DNA from: a virus
DNA: 40,912 bases
Virus record (IMG/VR): IMGVR_UViG_3300013021_000005
Span: 1 to 40,912 of that record
Direction: 5' to 3' (one strand)
Position 1 is the first letter of the stretch. Each line of letters opens with the position of its first letter. Below the pieces are notes generated by a model. That model made no database searches, was not told the origin of the DNA, and saw only the letters and a list, made by a program, of their open reading frames with translations. The position numbers and the translations under genes were made by a program. Below are positions 24,936-32,042 of the stretch, in pieces.

Positions 24936-25817
24936 TTAAATACTTACCACTCTTGGTCGGTATGATAACGCCATTTCTTCCATTTCTTCCAAAATACCTC
25001 TTAGATTCCTTCTAATAGGTTCCTCTATAGAGATATTTGTATCTACAGGAACCTGTTCTAACAAGTCAATGCCTAAGAATTCATAATTATCGTATGAAGC
25101 TTCTGTTAGCGAATGCAGTTTTTCACAGTTTTCTATAGATGTGCAAAAATTTATTGTTTTGCGAGTTTGTTGATAAATCCATTCTAAGAATTGCCTTTGT
25201 AGGAAATAACCACCTAATGCTCTAAATTCCACCCCATATGCAGTATCTCGATAAGAACCATACGCACCATAGTTATTTCTACGTTCTTTTGTGAAATGAA
25301 TAGTATCAGCTGGTAGGCTTACAAAATAATCAAAAGCTCTGGCTAACCACTCATTCATTTGCATAGGATCTATATCATCTCTAAGCATTTTATAACCTAC
25401 ATGAATATGGGCACCTACAGGTCTAAATAAACTTTTACCTAAATCAGGAGATGCTTTGGTTTTTCTAGACCAAGCGTCGTTATAACTGCTACAACCAAAC
25501 TCTTGGCCATCTTCTGTTACAATGAACCGTTTATTATATTTAACTAGATCTTGATAATAAATATATGTATTATCTACATTTACAACAGAGTTTATTAAGT
25601 TCTGTAGGAATAGCATATTTCTATAAAACTCCTCGAAGTTTTTAGAAGGTGGTATATTACCTTCAACTAATAAGTTATCTTTAAGTATAGCAAACCCATC
25701 CCCTTTATCTTCAGGATGATGTTTAGTACCTATAAAATATTGATAAGAAGGTACATTAATATTACCTTTTCTTAATGCAAATTCTGGGTCAGAACCTATT
25801 GTTTGGAACTCAATCAT
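24936..25817 (-). CDS. Phage COOH-NH2 ligase-type 2 (phiEco32-like)
   Basis: 293 aa. Starts with GSDPEFAL (acidic metal site), then GDGFAILKDNLLVEGNIPP, GCSSYNDAW, RPVGAHIHVGY, and YGVEFRALGG. These are the ordered motifs of the glutamine-synthetase-like COOH-NH2 ligase family described from phage phiEco32-type systems, which associate with ATP-grasp, GATase II and GGCT genes. It is predicted to form amide bonds using ATP. The start overlaps the upstream gene by 4 nt. Confidence 0.82.
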   Translation of the reverse strand: MIEFQTIGSDPEFALRKGNINVPSYQYFIGTKHHPEDKGDGFAILKDNLLVEGNIPPSKNFEEFYRNMLFLQNLINSVVNVDNTYIYYQDLVKYNKRFIVTEDGQEFGCSSYNDAWSRKTKASPDLGKSLFRPVGAHIHVGYKMLRDDIDPMQMNEWLARAFDYFVSLPADTIHFTKERRNNYGAYGSYRDTAYGVEFRALGGYFLQRQFLEWIYQQTRKTINFCTSIENCEKLHSLTEASYDNYEFLGIDLLEQVPVDTNISIEEPIRRNLRGILEEMEEMALSYRPRVVSI

Positions 25818-26191
25818 ATTAGTCTAATTTTTTGAAATTGTTTATAAAGATAATCAACTGGATGTATTTTTGTAAAGTCATAATTACAAATATCCCATAA
25901 AAACCCATATTCTTCCATTAGCTTTTCAGAATGTCCAATAGTTTTTGGTCTACTTGCCTGGATATTGGGATATAGTTTTACTATGCAGAATTCAAACCAA
26001 TGTATATTAAAATGACTTTCACTGTTTTTATCATATATGGCAAATACATTATTAAAATCTGACTTTAAAACCCTGCCATACATATCGTATTCCCATGAAA
26101 ATTTACTTTTAGGAAATAACTTTGTAGCCATCTCTAATAACTTATCTTTATGATCTTCTGTTAATTCAATAGGTGTCATACCAAAATCCAT
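25814..26191 (-). CDS. Hypothetical protein, 125 aa
   Basis: Soluble; includes FNIHWFEFCIVKLYPNI and ends HPVDYLYKQFQKIRLI. Overlaps the GGCT-like gene by 26 nt and the COOH-NH2 ligase gene by 4 nt, so it is firmly within the amide-bond cluster. No recognised catalytic motif. Confidence 0.65.
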   Translation of the reverse strand: MDFGMTPIELTEDHKDKLLEMATKLFPKSKFSWEYDMYGRVLKSDFNNVFAIYDKNSESHFNIHWFEFCIVKLYPNIQASRPKTIGHSEKLMEEYGFLWDICNYDFTKIHPVDYLYKQFQKIRLI

Positions 26192-26510
26192 TTTTAATTA
26201 GCTTATCATTATCTCTTAGTTCTCTATTGTATATATACAATAGTACTTCACCCCATTTAGTAATCAATGTTGTTTTATCATATAAATAAGGATACCCTTC
26301 TAAACTATCTAGTCTATCTAAACCCTCTTGATCATTAACTTCATATATTTCAATAAATACTTGATTATCACCTGGTTTAATACCGGGAAATGGTCCTAAA
26401 TCATATAAGTCAAAACCTTTTACTAGTTCTGTACCAATAAATGTATAATTTTCTAGCAACCTATGATTACTATAACCTTTTTTCAATGTACCGTATACTC
26501 CTACAAACAT
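26166..26510 (-). CDS. Gamma-glutamylcyclotransferase (GGCT/AIG2)-like protein
   Basis: 114 aa. The N-terminus VGVYGTLKKGYSNHRLL is the classic GGCT substrate-loop motif (YGSLxxG). It continues with FPGIKPGDNQVFIEIYEV, then LDRLDSLEGYP, containing the predicted catalytic Glu of the family (LDxLEGYP). GGCTs cleave gamma-glutamyl-amines to pyroglutamate and the free amine; in amidoligase gene clusters they are thought to remove or recycle gamma-glutamyl groups. A second, more divergent copy is at 31047-31751. Confidence 0.85.
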   Translation of the reverse strand: MFVGVYGTLKKGYSNHRLLENYTFIGTELVKGFDLYDLGPFPGIKPGDNQVFIEIYEVNDQEGLDRLDSLEGYPYLYDKTTLITKWGEVLLYIYNRELRDNDKLIKNGFWYDTY

Positions 26511-26521
26511 ATTATAGTTAT

Positions 26522-27217
26522 TTAAGCGTGTTGTTTAATATATTTTTTATACTCTTCATTTATATTATACCAATAGTCATGTCCAGATTTTGTTTCAGAC
26601 CAAGTTAAACTATAGTTAATCCATTCATTTGGTTCCTCTGCATTATAATTCATAAACCTTTCAAGACCATTTCTGTCACCCCCCTTAGCTGATTTAAACT
26701 CTCCCATATATTCATCATAGATACCTTTTTCTTCTAAAAATTGAATGAATATACCTTTAGCTTTTTTAATATAAGACTCTTTATCAATTAACTTATATTT
26801 ATCTATTAATTCAAAGCTTTTACTGGCTGTAGCCCATTTAGTTAAATCTCGCCATTGTGGCCCCTTTATAATAATTTCAGAGCGGTCAAATATATTACTA
26901 TTAGTATAATGACCCCATGATTTAAACTCTTTATTATAAAAAGTCATTTGATGCACATCTGGACAAGCTACACACCCTATATCATTACTATTCTCTTCAT
27001 CTAATAAAATCCTAGCTAAGTCACCTTTGGTAGCAGTTTTGAACTTAGATTTTAATAATAGAAATAAATCATTAAATGTTCTTGCTCTATGTGGCCTACA
27101 TTGTATAAAATCATTTTCTATAAAATAAGTAGTAGGAGTATTTAAATTAAGATAAGTTAGGATATATTCTTTCTTGTTATTAATATGTACACCCTCTTTA
27201 TAATAAATCTTTTTCAT
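26522..27217 (-). CDS. Tandem paralogue A, unknown function
   Basis: 231 aa. The first ~110 residues match those of the next gene upstream: YYKEGxHI, KEYIL, NDFIQC, ARxFxDL and LxKSKFKTATKG are shared. This copy has an additional C-terminal part of ~70 residues (YMGEFKSAKGGDRNGLERF, WSETKSGHDYWYNINEEY) absent from the other. The start overlaps the paralogue's end by 20 nt. No known fold recognised. Confidence 0.7.
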   Translation of the reverse strand: MKKIYYKEGVHINNKKEYILTYLNLNTPTTYFIENDFIQCRPHRARTFNDLFLLLKSKFKTATKGDLARILLDEENSNDIGCVACPDVHQMTFYNKEFKSWGHYTNSNIFDRSEIIIKGPQWRDLTKWATASKSFELIDKYKLIDKESYIKKAKGIFIQFLEEKGIYDEYMGEFKSAKGGDRNGLERFMNYNAEEPNEWINYSLTWSETKSGHDYWYNINEEYKKYIKQHA

Positions 27218-27683
27218 AATCTTTAATAGGATTTAAATTTATATCGCTAAGTGAAAACTTTTTACTTCTTAATGCATATTTGAGTAACTTATCAAAGTTA
27301 GGACCTTCTTTTACAAAGGATTCTGTCATATAATGGGTTCTTCTACCTGCAAGATAATTATTTATAAAACCCATAGCTACAACTTTATCTTTAGATATAA
27401 CCATTTTGTAGATACCATCACAATAATATACCCCTACATCTGATTTATTTTTATTTAAAATAATCCTAGCTAGTTCCCCTTTGGTTGCTGTTTTAAATTT
27501 ACTTTTAAATAACCAATATAAGTCATCAAAACTTCTTGCATATTTTTCGTGACATTGTATAAAATCATTATCCCTGTAATATGTTTTTGGGTAATATATA
27601 CCTTCTCCTGATTTAAAGAAGTTTAATATATATTTTTCTTTATCCCTAATATGCTCACCTTCCTTATAATATATTTCTCTCAT
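27198..27683 (-). CDS. Tandem paralogue B, unknown function
   Basis: 161 aa from ATG 27683 (MREIYYKEGEHI); a TTG two codons earlier is less likely. Its N-terminal two thirds parallel the downstream paralogue (KSKFKTATKGELARI against KSKFKTATKGDLARI). The two have diverged elsewhere, so duplication is not recent. It overlaps the primase gene by 20 nt. Confidence 0.7.
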   Translation of the reverse strand: MREIYYKEGEHIRDKEKYILNFFKSGEGIYYPKTYYRDNDFIQCHEKYARSFDDLYWLFKSKFKTATKGELARIILNKNKSDVGVYYCDGIYKMVISKDKVVAMGFINNYLAGRRTHYMTESFVKEGPNFDKLLKYALRSKKFSLSDINLNPIKDYEKDLL

Positions 27684-28677
27684 GTTCAATTAGTTTAATA
27701 CAAGTATCTCTTCCGTTTATTAAATAATAATCAGATATATCTTTTAACATATTACCTGTATTGATATAAGGTAATCCAAATTGTTCCTCTAGTTTTTTAG
27801 CAGCATTAATACCTGCATCATCAAAATCATAAAATGTTATTATTTGATTAAACCTAGATTTTAACTCATTAATAAGACTTTGCTTGAAAGTATAATTCTC
27901 TGTCTGCGGAGCTATAAAATTGTATCCTAGATCGTGGAGACACATACCGTCTTTTAATGAGGAGGCTATGAATAGTAGTTCCGATTCCTCTGGTAATTGG
28001 ATATACCCGCTTAGGGTATTTGGAAGAAAGTTGTTTATCCATTTTAAATACTCATTTTCAGGTTGATATATTTTAAATCTCGTTAGATTATTCTTAAACT
28101 CTGTATAACCATAAGCTAACTTATCAGCTTTAAAAATCTTATTATTAATAAATATATATTGTAGAGGTTTAACTTTATACTTATTTAAAGTATTTAAGCT
28201 TACTCCATAGGAATTCCAATATTCAATGTCCCAAGGTTTCCACACTCTACTCTTAATATTTAAGTCAATTGTCTTTTTAAGCTGCTTTAAGTCTACTTTA
28301 TGAGTAACAGGTGGCCTAGGACCACTTTTAGATAGATTGTGCCTTAAATGGAATCTATTTGACAAATTAAAGTCAATTACAACTTGTTCTAAGGCTTCTT
28401 TATATGATAAATTTAATTTATTCTGTACAAATGTAATTGCTCCACCTTTCTCACCAGTTCTTAAATCCTTATACAATATTCTATCAGTGTATCTATCTGA
28501 AATATATACTGCAAATGACGGGTGATTATCTTTTCTAAAGGGAGAACTAATTACACTATTCAATTTAAATTCTGGTAAATAATGTCTAAATATATCGTAA
28601 TCAGATATGTAATTTAATATATTATCTTCTGTGACTAATAACTTTTGTTGAAATCTCTCATCGTTTAGATTTATCAT
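27664..28677 (-). CDS. DnaG-type primase
   Basis: 337 aa. The N-terminal part resembles the primase zinc-binding/CHC2-like region without its cysteines: SPFRKDNHPSFAVY, YKDLRTGEKGGAITFVQ. The TOPRIM part follows: ELLFIASSLKDGMCL, FIAPQTEN, and FYDFDDAGINAAKKL (the DxD). The arrangement is that of small phage primases. The first twelve residues (MINLNDERFQQK) nearly repeat the start of the SSB-like protein at 30215. Its start lies inside the end of a small TAA-interrupted gene. Confidence 0.82.
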   Translation of the reverse strand: MINLNDERFQQKLLVTEDNILNYISDYDIFRHYLPEFKLNSVISSPFRKDNHPSFAVYISDRYTDRILYKDLRTGEKGGAITFVQNKLNLSYKEALEQVVIDFNLSNRFHLRHNLSKSGPRPPVTHKVDLKQLKKTIDLNIKSRVWKPWDIEYWNSYGVSLNTLNKYKVKPLQYIFINNKIFKADKLAYGYTEFKNNLTRFKIYQPENEYLKWINNFLPNTLSGYIQLPEESELLFIASSLKDGMCLHDLGYNFIAPQTENYTFKQSLINELKSRFNQIITFYDFDDAGINAAKKLEEQFGLPYINTGNMLKDISDYYLINGRDTCIKLIEHERNIL

Positions 28678-28807
28678 TATTTAATAATTCAATTGCTTTT
28701 AAAATTGCAAATTCTCTACATTCATTAAAGTTGTCATTTTCTTTAACGTACTTGTCTAAATTTACTTAAAGTCTTCTTTCAAACTCTTTATCTGTAAGAC
28801 TTTTCAT
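28658..28807 (-). pseudogene. Second small gene interrupted by an in-frame TAA
   Basis: ATG 28807 reads MKSLTDKEFERRL, then TAA (28766-28768), then VNLDKYVKENDNFNECREF and on for 35 residues to TGA at 28658, overlapping the primase start by 20 nt. Composition continues unchanged across the stop. A single substitution in an AAA, GAA or CAA codon would explain it. Its ATG lies at the edge of the cassette-like foreign segment. Confidence 0.55.
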
Positions 28808-28859
28808 GTAGTTCAATTTATTGAATTAACGTTACAATTACGTTGGAAGAGCAGTTTGC

Positions 28860-29099
28860 CTACCAATCCGTTTCGCACCACGTACAGTAAGCTTTACCGT
28901 TTTTAAGGTAAAGCTTGTTTCCACATTTGCGGCAAACCGACTCTCCAACATCAGGTATAGTTAAATTTTTAACTTGCCTTAGTGCTATTTCTGTACGTTT
29001 CTGCATTGGCTGTTCTTCTCCACTACCCATTTCTACATCTTTCAAACCTTCGTTAAAGTAAGTCCGTATGTCTATTAATTCTTCTTTTAAGTTTTTCAT
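28860..29099 (-). CDS. Cassette-borne zinc-ribbon protein, 79 aa
   Basis: N-terminal helix (MKNLKEELIDIRTYFNEG) followed by a four-Cys ribbon, CRKC and CTWC 15 residues apart, at the C-terminus. Codon choice and GC content differ from the surrounding phage genes (AAGC, GCGG and ACGTGG are present). Not overlapping its neighbours, unlike typical genes of this block. Function unknown, likely acquired. Confidence 0.65.
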   Translation of the reverse strand: MKNLKEELIDIRTYFNEGLKDVEMGSGEEQPMQKRTEIALRQVKNLTIPDVGESVCRKCGNKLYLKNGKAYCTWCETDW

Positions 29100-29152
29100 A
29101 TTCGTGCTTTTAATCCGTTAAAAATCAAACCATACCTGAATCACGTTATGCG

Positions 29153-29407
29153 CTATTTAACCTTGTAGCCCATTTTAATTAGTTCTTGCTTCATTTCATC
29201 TGTAAGCGTTTCTATGTTTTCAGATTTCCACGAGTCTTTGCCTGTACTTGTGTTAAGCTTCAGGCAATAACTAATTAAAACCGCGCCTGCGTGATCATAA
29301 CACACCGCTTTACTTTTCCAATCCCATTGGTTTATAACTTCAAGTTTATACCAAGGATGCTCACGCTCAGTTTTGTTTACATATGTTGTACTTCTGTATA
29401 TTTTCAT
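29153..29407 (-). CDS. Cassette-borne hypothetical protein, 84 aa
   Basis: Starts MKIYRSTTYVNKTEREHPWYKLEV and includes WDWKSKAVCYDHAGAVLISYC. GC-richer than neighbours; bounded by GTTATGCGC upstream of the ATG and GCGCATAACG just after the stop, as in a single-gene cassette. No recognised family. Confidence 0.65.
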   Translation of the reverse strand: MKIYRSTTYVNKTEREHPWYKLEVINQWDWKSKAVCYDHAGAVLISYCLKLNTSTGKDSWKSENIETLTDEMKQELIKMGYKVK

Positions 29408-29423
29408 AATTCAATAATAAACA

Positions 29424-29551
29424 GCGCATAACAATGTATAAAATTAATGCGCTATGTATTGATTATTAACTATTTATCTTTTAATTAACTCTTTCTATTT
29501 GCGAAGTTCAGCGTTTCAAATCGCCTACTATTCTTATACTTAACGTTAGCG
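29424..29551 (-). repeat. attC-like imperfect palindrome
   Basis: The outer arms GCGCATAACAATGTATAA (29424-29441) and TTATACTTAACGTTAGCG (29534-29551) are imperfect inverted repeats with GTTAGCG/GCATAAC cores like the R boxes of integron attC sites. Between them is a long single-strand-foldable spacer with AGCGCAT/ATGCGCT (29423-29453). It lies upstream of the cassette gene at 29153-29407. Confidence 0.45.
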
Positions 29552-29587
29552 TTCATTTATTTTTTCATTATATTATTTCAAATAAAA

Positions 29588-29615
29588 AATAGGTGAGGAT
29601 AATTCCCCACCTATT
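29588..29615 (-). terminator. Intrinsic terminator after the SSB-like gene
   Basis: A 12-bp stem (AATAGGTGAGGA against TCCCCACCTATT, one G-T pair) closes on a 4-nt loop and is followed on the minus strand by TTTTTTATTT. It lies 28 nt past the stop at 29643 and isolates the SSB transcript from the cassette-like segment. Confidence 0.85.
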
Positions 29616-29642
29616 AGATTCAGTTTAAATTTAACTGTTTAT

Positions 29643-30215
29643 TTATGCCCAATCATCAGCTACTCCTGAATCTTCTGATCCACCTCCAATAGTAATATCT
29701 GGACCATCAGAATCAGGTTCAGGACGTTCTGTAAGTGCTTTACGACTCAAGCGTGGTACACCATCTTCTACATTCTGAATACCCCAGAACCCATCAAGCT
29801 CTAGAAAACGACGTGGGTAATCAACTGTACCATAACATACAGCTACGTTAACTTTTACATTAGCCTGGTTCTTATTACACAATTTCATGGTAACATCCAT
29901 AAGTTCTTCGTAAGATGCTACTTGAGCAGGCATTTTATCGTCTACCTTAAATACTTTAGACAAATGCTTCATTTCTCGTACAAAGAATTGCTCTTGTTTG
30001 TCTGACATATCATTGAGGTTATCTTTAAAGTAACCTTTATTTAGTTCTGCACCTGTTTCATCAATTACAAATAGCTTGTAATCAGGAGCATTTTCTGCAT
30101 CATCAGCAGACTTTTTTTCTACACGTACATTGCAATTTTTTACTACACCAGCTTCTCCACCGTTGAAAATTTTAATCTCCTTCTGCTCAAACTTCTCGTC
30201 ATTCAAATTAATCAT
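29643..30215 (-). CDS. SSB-like single-stranded DNA-binding protein
   Basis: 190 aa. Beta-rich core (GVVKNCNVRVEKK, DYKLFVIDETGAELNKGYF, VKVNVAVCYGTVDYPRRFLEL) followed by an acidic, Gly-rich tail ending DDWA, the kind of tail SSBs use to recruit partners. It has its own promoter and terminator and GC-richer, favoured-looking codons, suggesting high expression. Located directly after the Sak4-like ATPase; Sak4-type annealing systems work with a cognate SSB. No sequence motif proves ssDNA binding. Confidence 0.65.
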   Translation of the reverse strand: MINLNDEKFEQKEIKIFNGGEAGVVKNCNVRVEKKSADDAENAPDYKLFVIDETGAELNKGYFKDNLNDMSDKQEQFFVREMKHLSKVFKVDDKMPAQVASYEELMDVTMKLCNKNQANVKVNVAVCYGTVDYPRRFLELDGFWGIQNVEDGVPRLSRKALTERPEPDSDGPDITIGGGSEDSGVADDWA

Positions 30216-30283
30216 AAAATAAGTTTTAAATTGTTTTAAAAATACTATTGTTTAACGTCTAAATGTCTAATTTGGTTAGGGTA

Positions 30284-30315
30284 CAAAGATAATTAATTAT
30301 TATTTATTATACAAA
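30284..30315 (-). promoter_or_regulatory. Bacteroides-type promoter of the SSB-like gene
   Basis: On the minus strand TTTG (30312-30315), a 20-nt spacer and TATCTTTG (30284-30291) match the Bacteroidetes primary sigma consensus TTTG-N19-21-TAnnTTTG. It lies just after the stop of the Sak4-like gene, with about 65 nt of leader before ATG 30215. Confidence 0.8.
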
Positions 30316-31020
30316 CTATCCATTATTATATTTATCAACTTTTTCAGCTACATATCCTAGGTCATTAGGAATTTTAATACTATCAAACATACCTACAGGG
30401 GATTTACTTGGGTAATCTGCTGTTCTATTTGTAATAAAATGATAACTACCTTTTTCTTCCTTATCATCCCATTCTGTATGAGTATATAGTAGTACAGTAA
30501 ATAGACCTTCCAGGGTAATTTTATCATCAATCATTTTACCTAAGGTCTTCATTTTACGAACTACTTCAAAATCTTTATGTACTTCATCAGAATGAGTTAG
30601 AATAAATACTTTAAGGTCATCTCTTAGTTGCCTACCAGTATCAAATATATCAAAATATTTTTTACCTAGCACATTAAACTTATCAAACCCTTTTTCTAGT
30701 GCTTTAGCCATGAAATCAAAGGCCATCACATATTGAGCATCATCTACTACAAGAGATGTAATTTCAGGCCGTTTTTCACTAATAAACTTCATAGCCTTAA
30801 TAATAGTCATAGAGTCGTTAGTAGCTAGATAATTACCTTCTGCACCCTTGAATTCTGTATAAATCTTTTTCCATCCTTTAAACGGTAGAGGTTTACCTGC
30901 TACATTAATAATAACAGTAGACTTAGGATCTAATCCTTGAATACCTAATTGTTCATTACCATGAATAGCAGTTGATTTACCTGTACCACTTGATCCTACA
31001 ACACCAATAAGTTCACTCAT
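30316..31020 (-). CDS. Sak4-like RecA-fold ATPase
   Basis: 234 aa. Walker A GSSGTGKST (9-17), Walker B TSLVVDDAQY (about 90), FILTHSDEV (sensor-like Gln/His/Asp strand) and FHFITN/SYHFITNRTADYPSKSP near the end. The pattern (AAA_24) is that of phage Sak4 recombinases, single-strand annealing proteins that depend on SSB. The SSB-like gene follows at once. It ends with TAG. Confidence 0.82.
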   Translation of the reverse strand: MSELIGVVGSSGTGKSTAIHGNEQLGIQGLDPKSTVIINVAGKPLPFKGWKKIYTEFKGAEGNYLATNDSMTIIKAMKFISEKRPEITSLVVDDAQYVMAFDFMAKALEKGFDKFNVLGKKYFDIFDTGRQLRDDLKVFILTHSDEVHKDFEVVRKMKTLGKMIDDKITLEGLFTVLLYTHTEWDDKEEKGSYHFITNRTADYPSKSPVGMFDSIKIPNDLGYVAEKVDKYNNG

Positions 31021-31046
31021 TAATTAATATAATTTATTTGTTAATA

Positions 31047-31751
31047 CTATCGAGAACTATAATCATTTACTTTTAGATAATTTTCTAAATCTAGACTATT
31101 TAGCCAATGTTTTACTGGAATATAATCTTTAGTCTTATTACTATAACACAATGTTTCGTTTAGAAATTGCTGTACCCCTAGCCAACCTCCTACTTCTTTC
31201 ATACCTGTAAGGCATAGATGTAGATAATTAAGTTGAGGCTCTACTCCGATACTTTGGTTGATAATATGTCGATCTCCTACTACGGTAAGCACTGGATTAG
31301 GTTCTAGTACATCTTCCCAAGTATCATGATATTGGTTTTTCTCTAATACTTCTACATCGTACCAACCTTCTCTGAGAATATATTCTGGTAGATCTTCATA
31401 ACTAATGTCAATAAAGTTACATATTACCATACCTTCACTATCAGGTTGAATATTAAGTACACAACCTCTACCTAAACTACCCATATTAAATATCCTAGTA
31501 AATCCATAGATATGGCCCATTCTGAAGTCACTAGCAGTAGGCATAGTTCTAAAGATGTCGCTAGTATTTAATAGACTACCATAAGCTGCAATTGTATATA
31601 CAGGGCTTTCTGGAATACTATCAATAGTATCCAATAGATTCTGTACCTTAGCTGACTTTAGGTCTACATTAGCCCCAAATAGCCTCTTAAGATACTCTTT
31701 AGATTTCCAGTACTCTCGATGATTAGCGTAGTCACTTTTAATTTTAATCAT
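31047..31751 (-). CDS. GGCT/ChaC-like gamma-glutamylcyclotransferase homologue
   Basis: 234 aa. The core is YTIAAYGSLLNTSDIFRTMP (YGSL substrate loop) with GHIYGFTRIFNM, GCVLNIQPDSEGMVICNFIDI and YILREGWYDVEVLE, which follow the order of GGCT/ChaC-like folds (YGSL ... FN ... L-RE-YD). Residues 1-50 and 150-234 are unfamiliar. It could cleave gamma-glutamyl bonds like the small GGCT at 26166, but it sits in the replication block, so its target may differ. Confidence 0.65.
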   Translation of the reverse strand: MIKIKSDYANHREYWKSKEYLKRLFGANVDLKSAKVQNLLDTIDSIPESPVYTIAAYGSLLNTSDIFRTMPTASDFRMGHIYGFTRIFNMGSLGRGCVLNIQPDSEGMVICNFIDISYEDLPEYILREGWYDVEVLEKNQYHDTWEDVLEPNPVLTVVGDRHIINQSIGVEPQLNYLHLCLTGMKEVGGWLGVQQFLNETLCYSNKTKDYIPVKHWLNSLDLENYLKVNDYSSR

Positions 31752-31763
31752 AAATTAGTCAGT

Positions 31764-32042
31764 TTACTTAGTTTTATATTGTTTTAAATACTTACGACGT
31801 TCTGATCGAGACATATTAGCAATTCTTTCACCTAACCTATCTTCGACTCGTAATAAAATGCGTCTAATTTGTTTAAATAAAGTACGGGATAAATCTAATT
31901 CACCGTATACATTTAAGTATTTATATCTTGTATCTATGTCTAAATCTAAAAGTAATTTATCACCTTTTTTAGAGTTAGCTAATTTAACTAGCTCATCATA
32001 TTCTTTACGTTTAACTATAACACAGTTATCATTATCATCCAT
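31764..32042 (-). CDS. Hypothetical protein, 92 aa
   Basis: Highly charged, basic C-terminal half (FKQIRRILLRVEDRLGERI, RSERRKYLKQYKTK) that is probably helical. Overlaps the helicase gene by 8 nt, so it is likely co-translated and could act with the helicase. No known domain. Confidence 0.65.
   Translation of the reverse strand: MDDNDNCVIVKRKEYDELVKLANSKKGDKLLLDLDIDTRYKYLNVYGELDLSRTLFKQIRRILLRVEDRLGERIANMSRSERRKYLKQYKTK

Larger units (their letters stand above)
28808..29556 (-). mobile_element. Integron-cassette-like foreign segment
   Basis: About 750 nt, visibly GC-richer than the flanks, carries two small genes, each ending or starting next to GCGCATAAC/GTTATGCGC-type sequences (29424-29432 and about 29145-29157) and GTTAACG-like ends (GTTAGCG near 29545, TAACGTTAC near 28828). 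A cassette with one short gene and a palindromic attC-like tail fits this layout. No integrase is in the window. The boundaries are approximate and the identification is by eye. Confidence 0.5.

Noticed and set aside
28808-29556. Insertion sequence instead of integron-like cassettes
   Set aside because: There is no transposase frame, no terminal inverted repeat pair at both ends and no visible target duplication.
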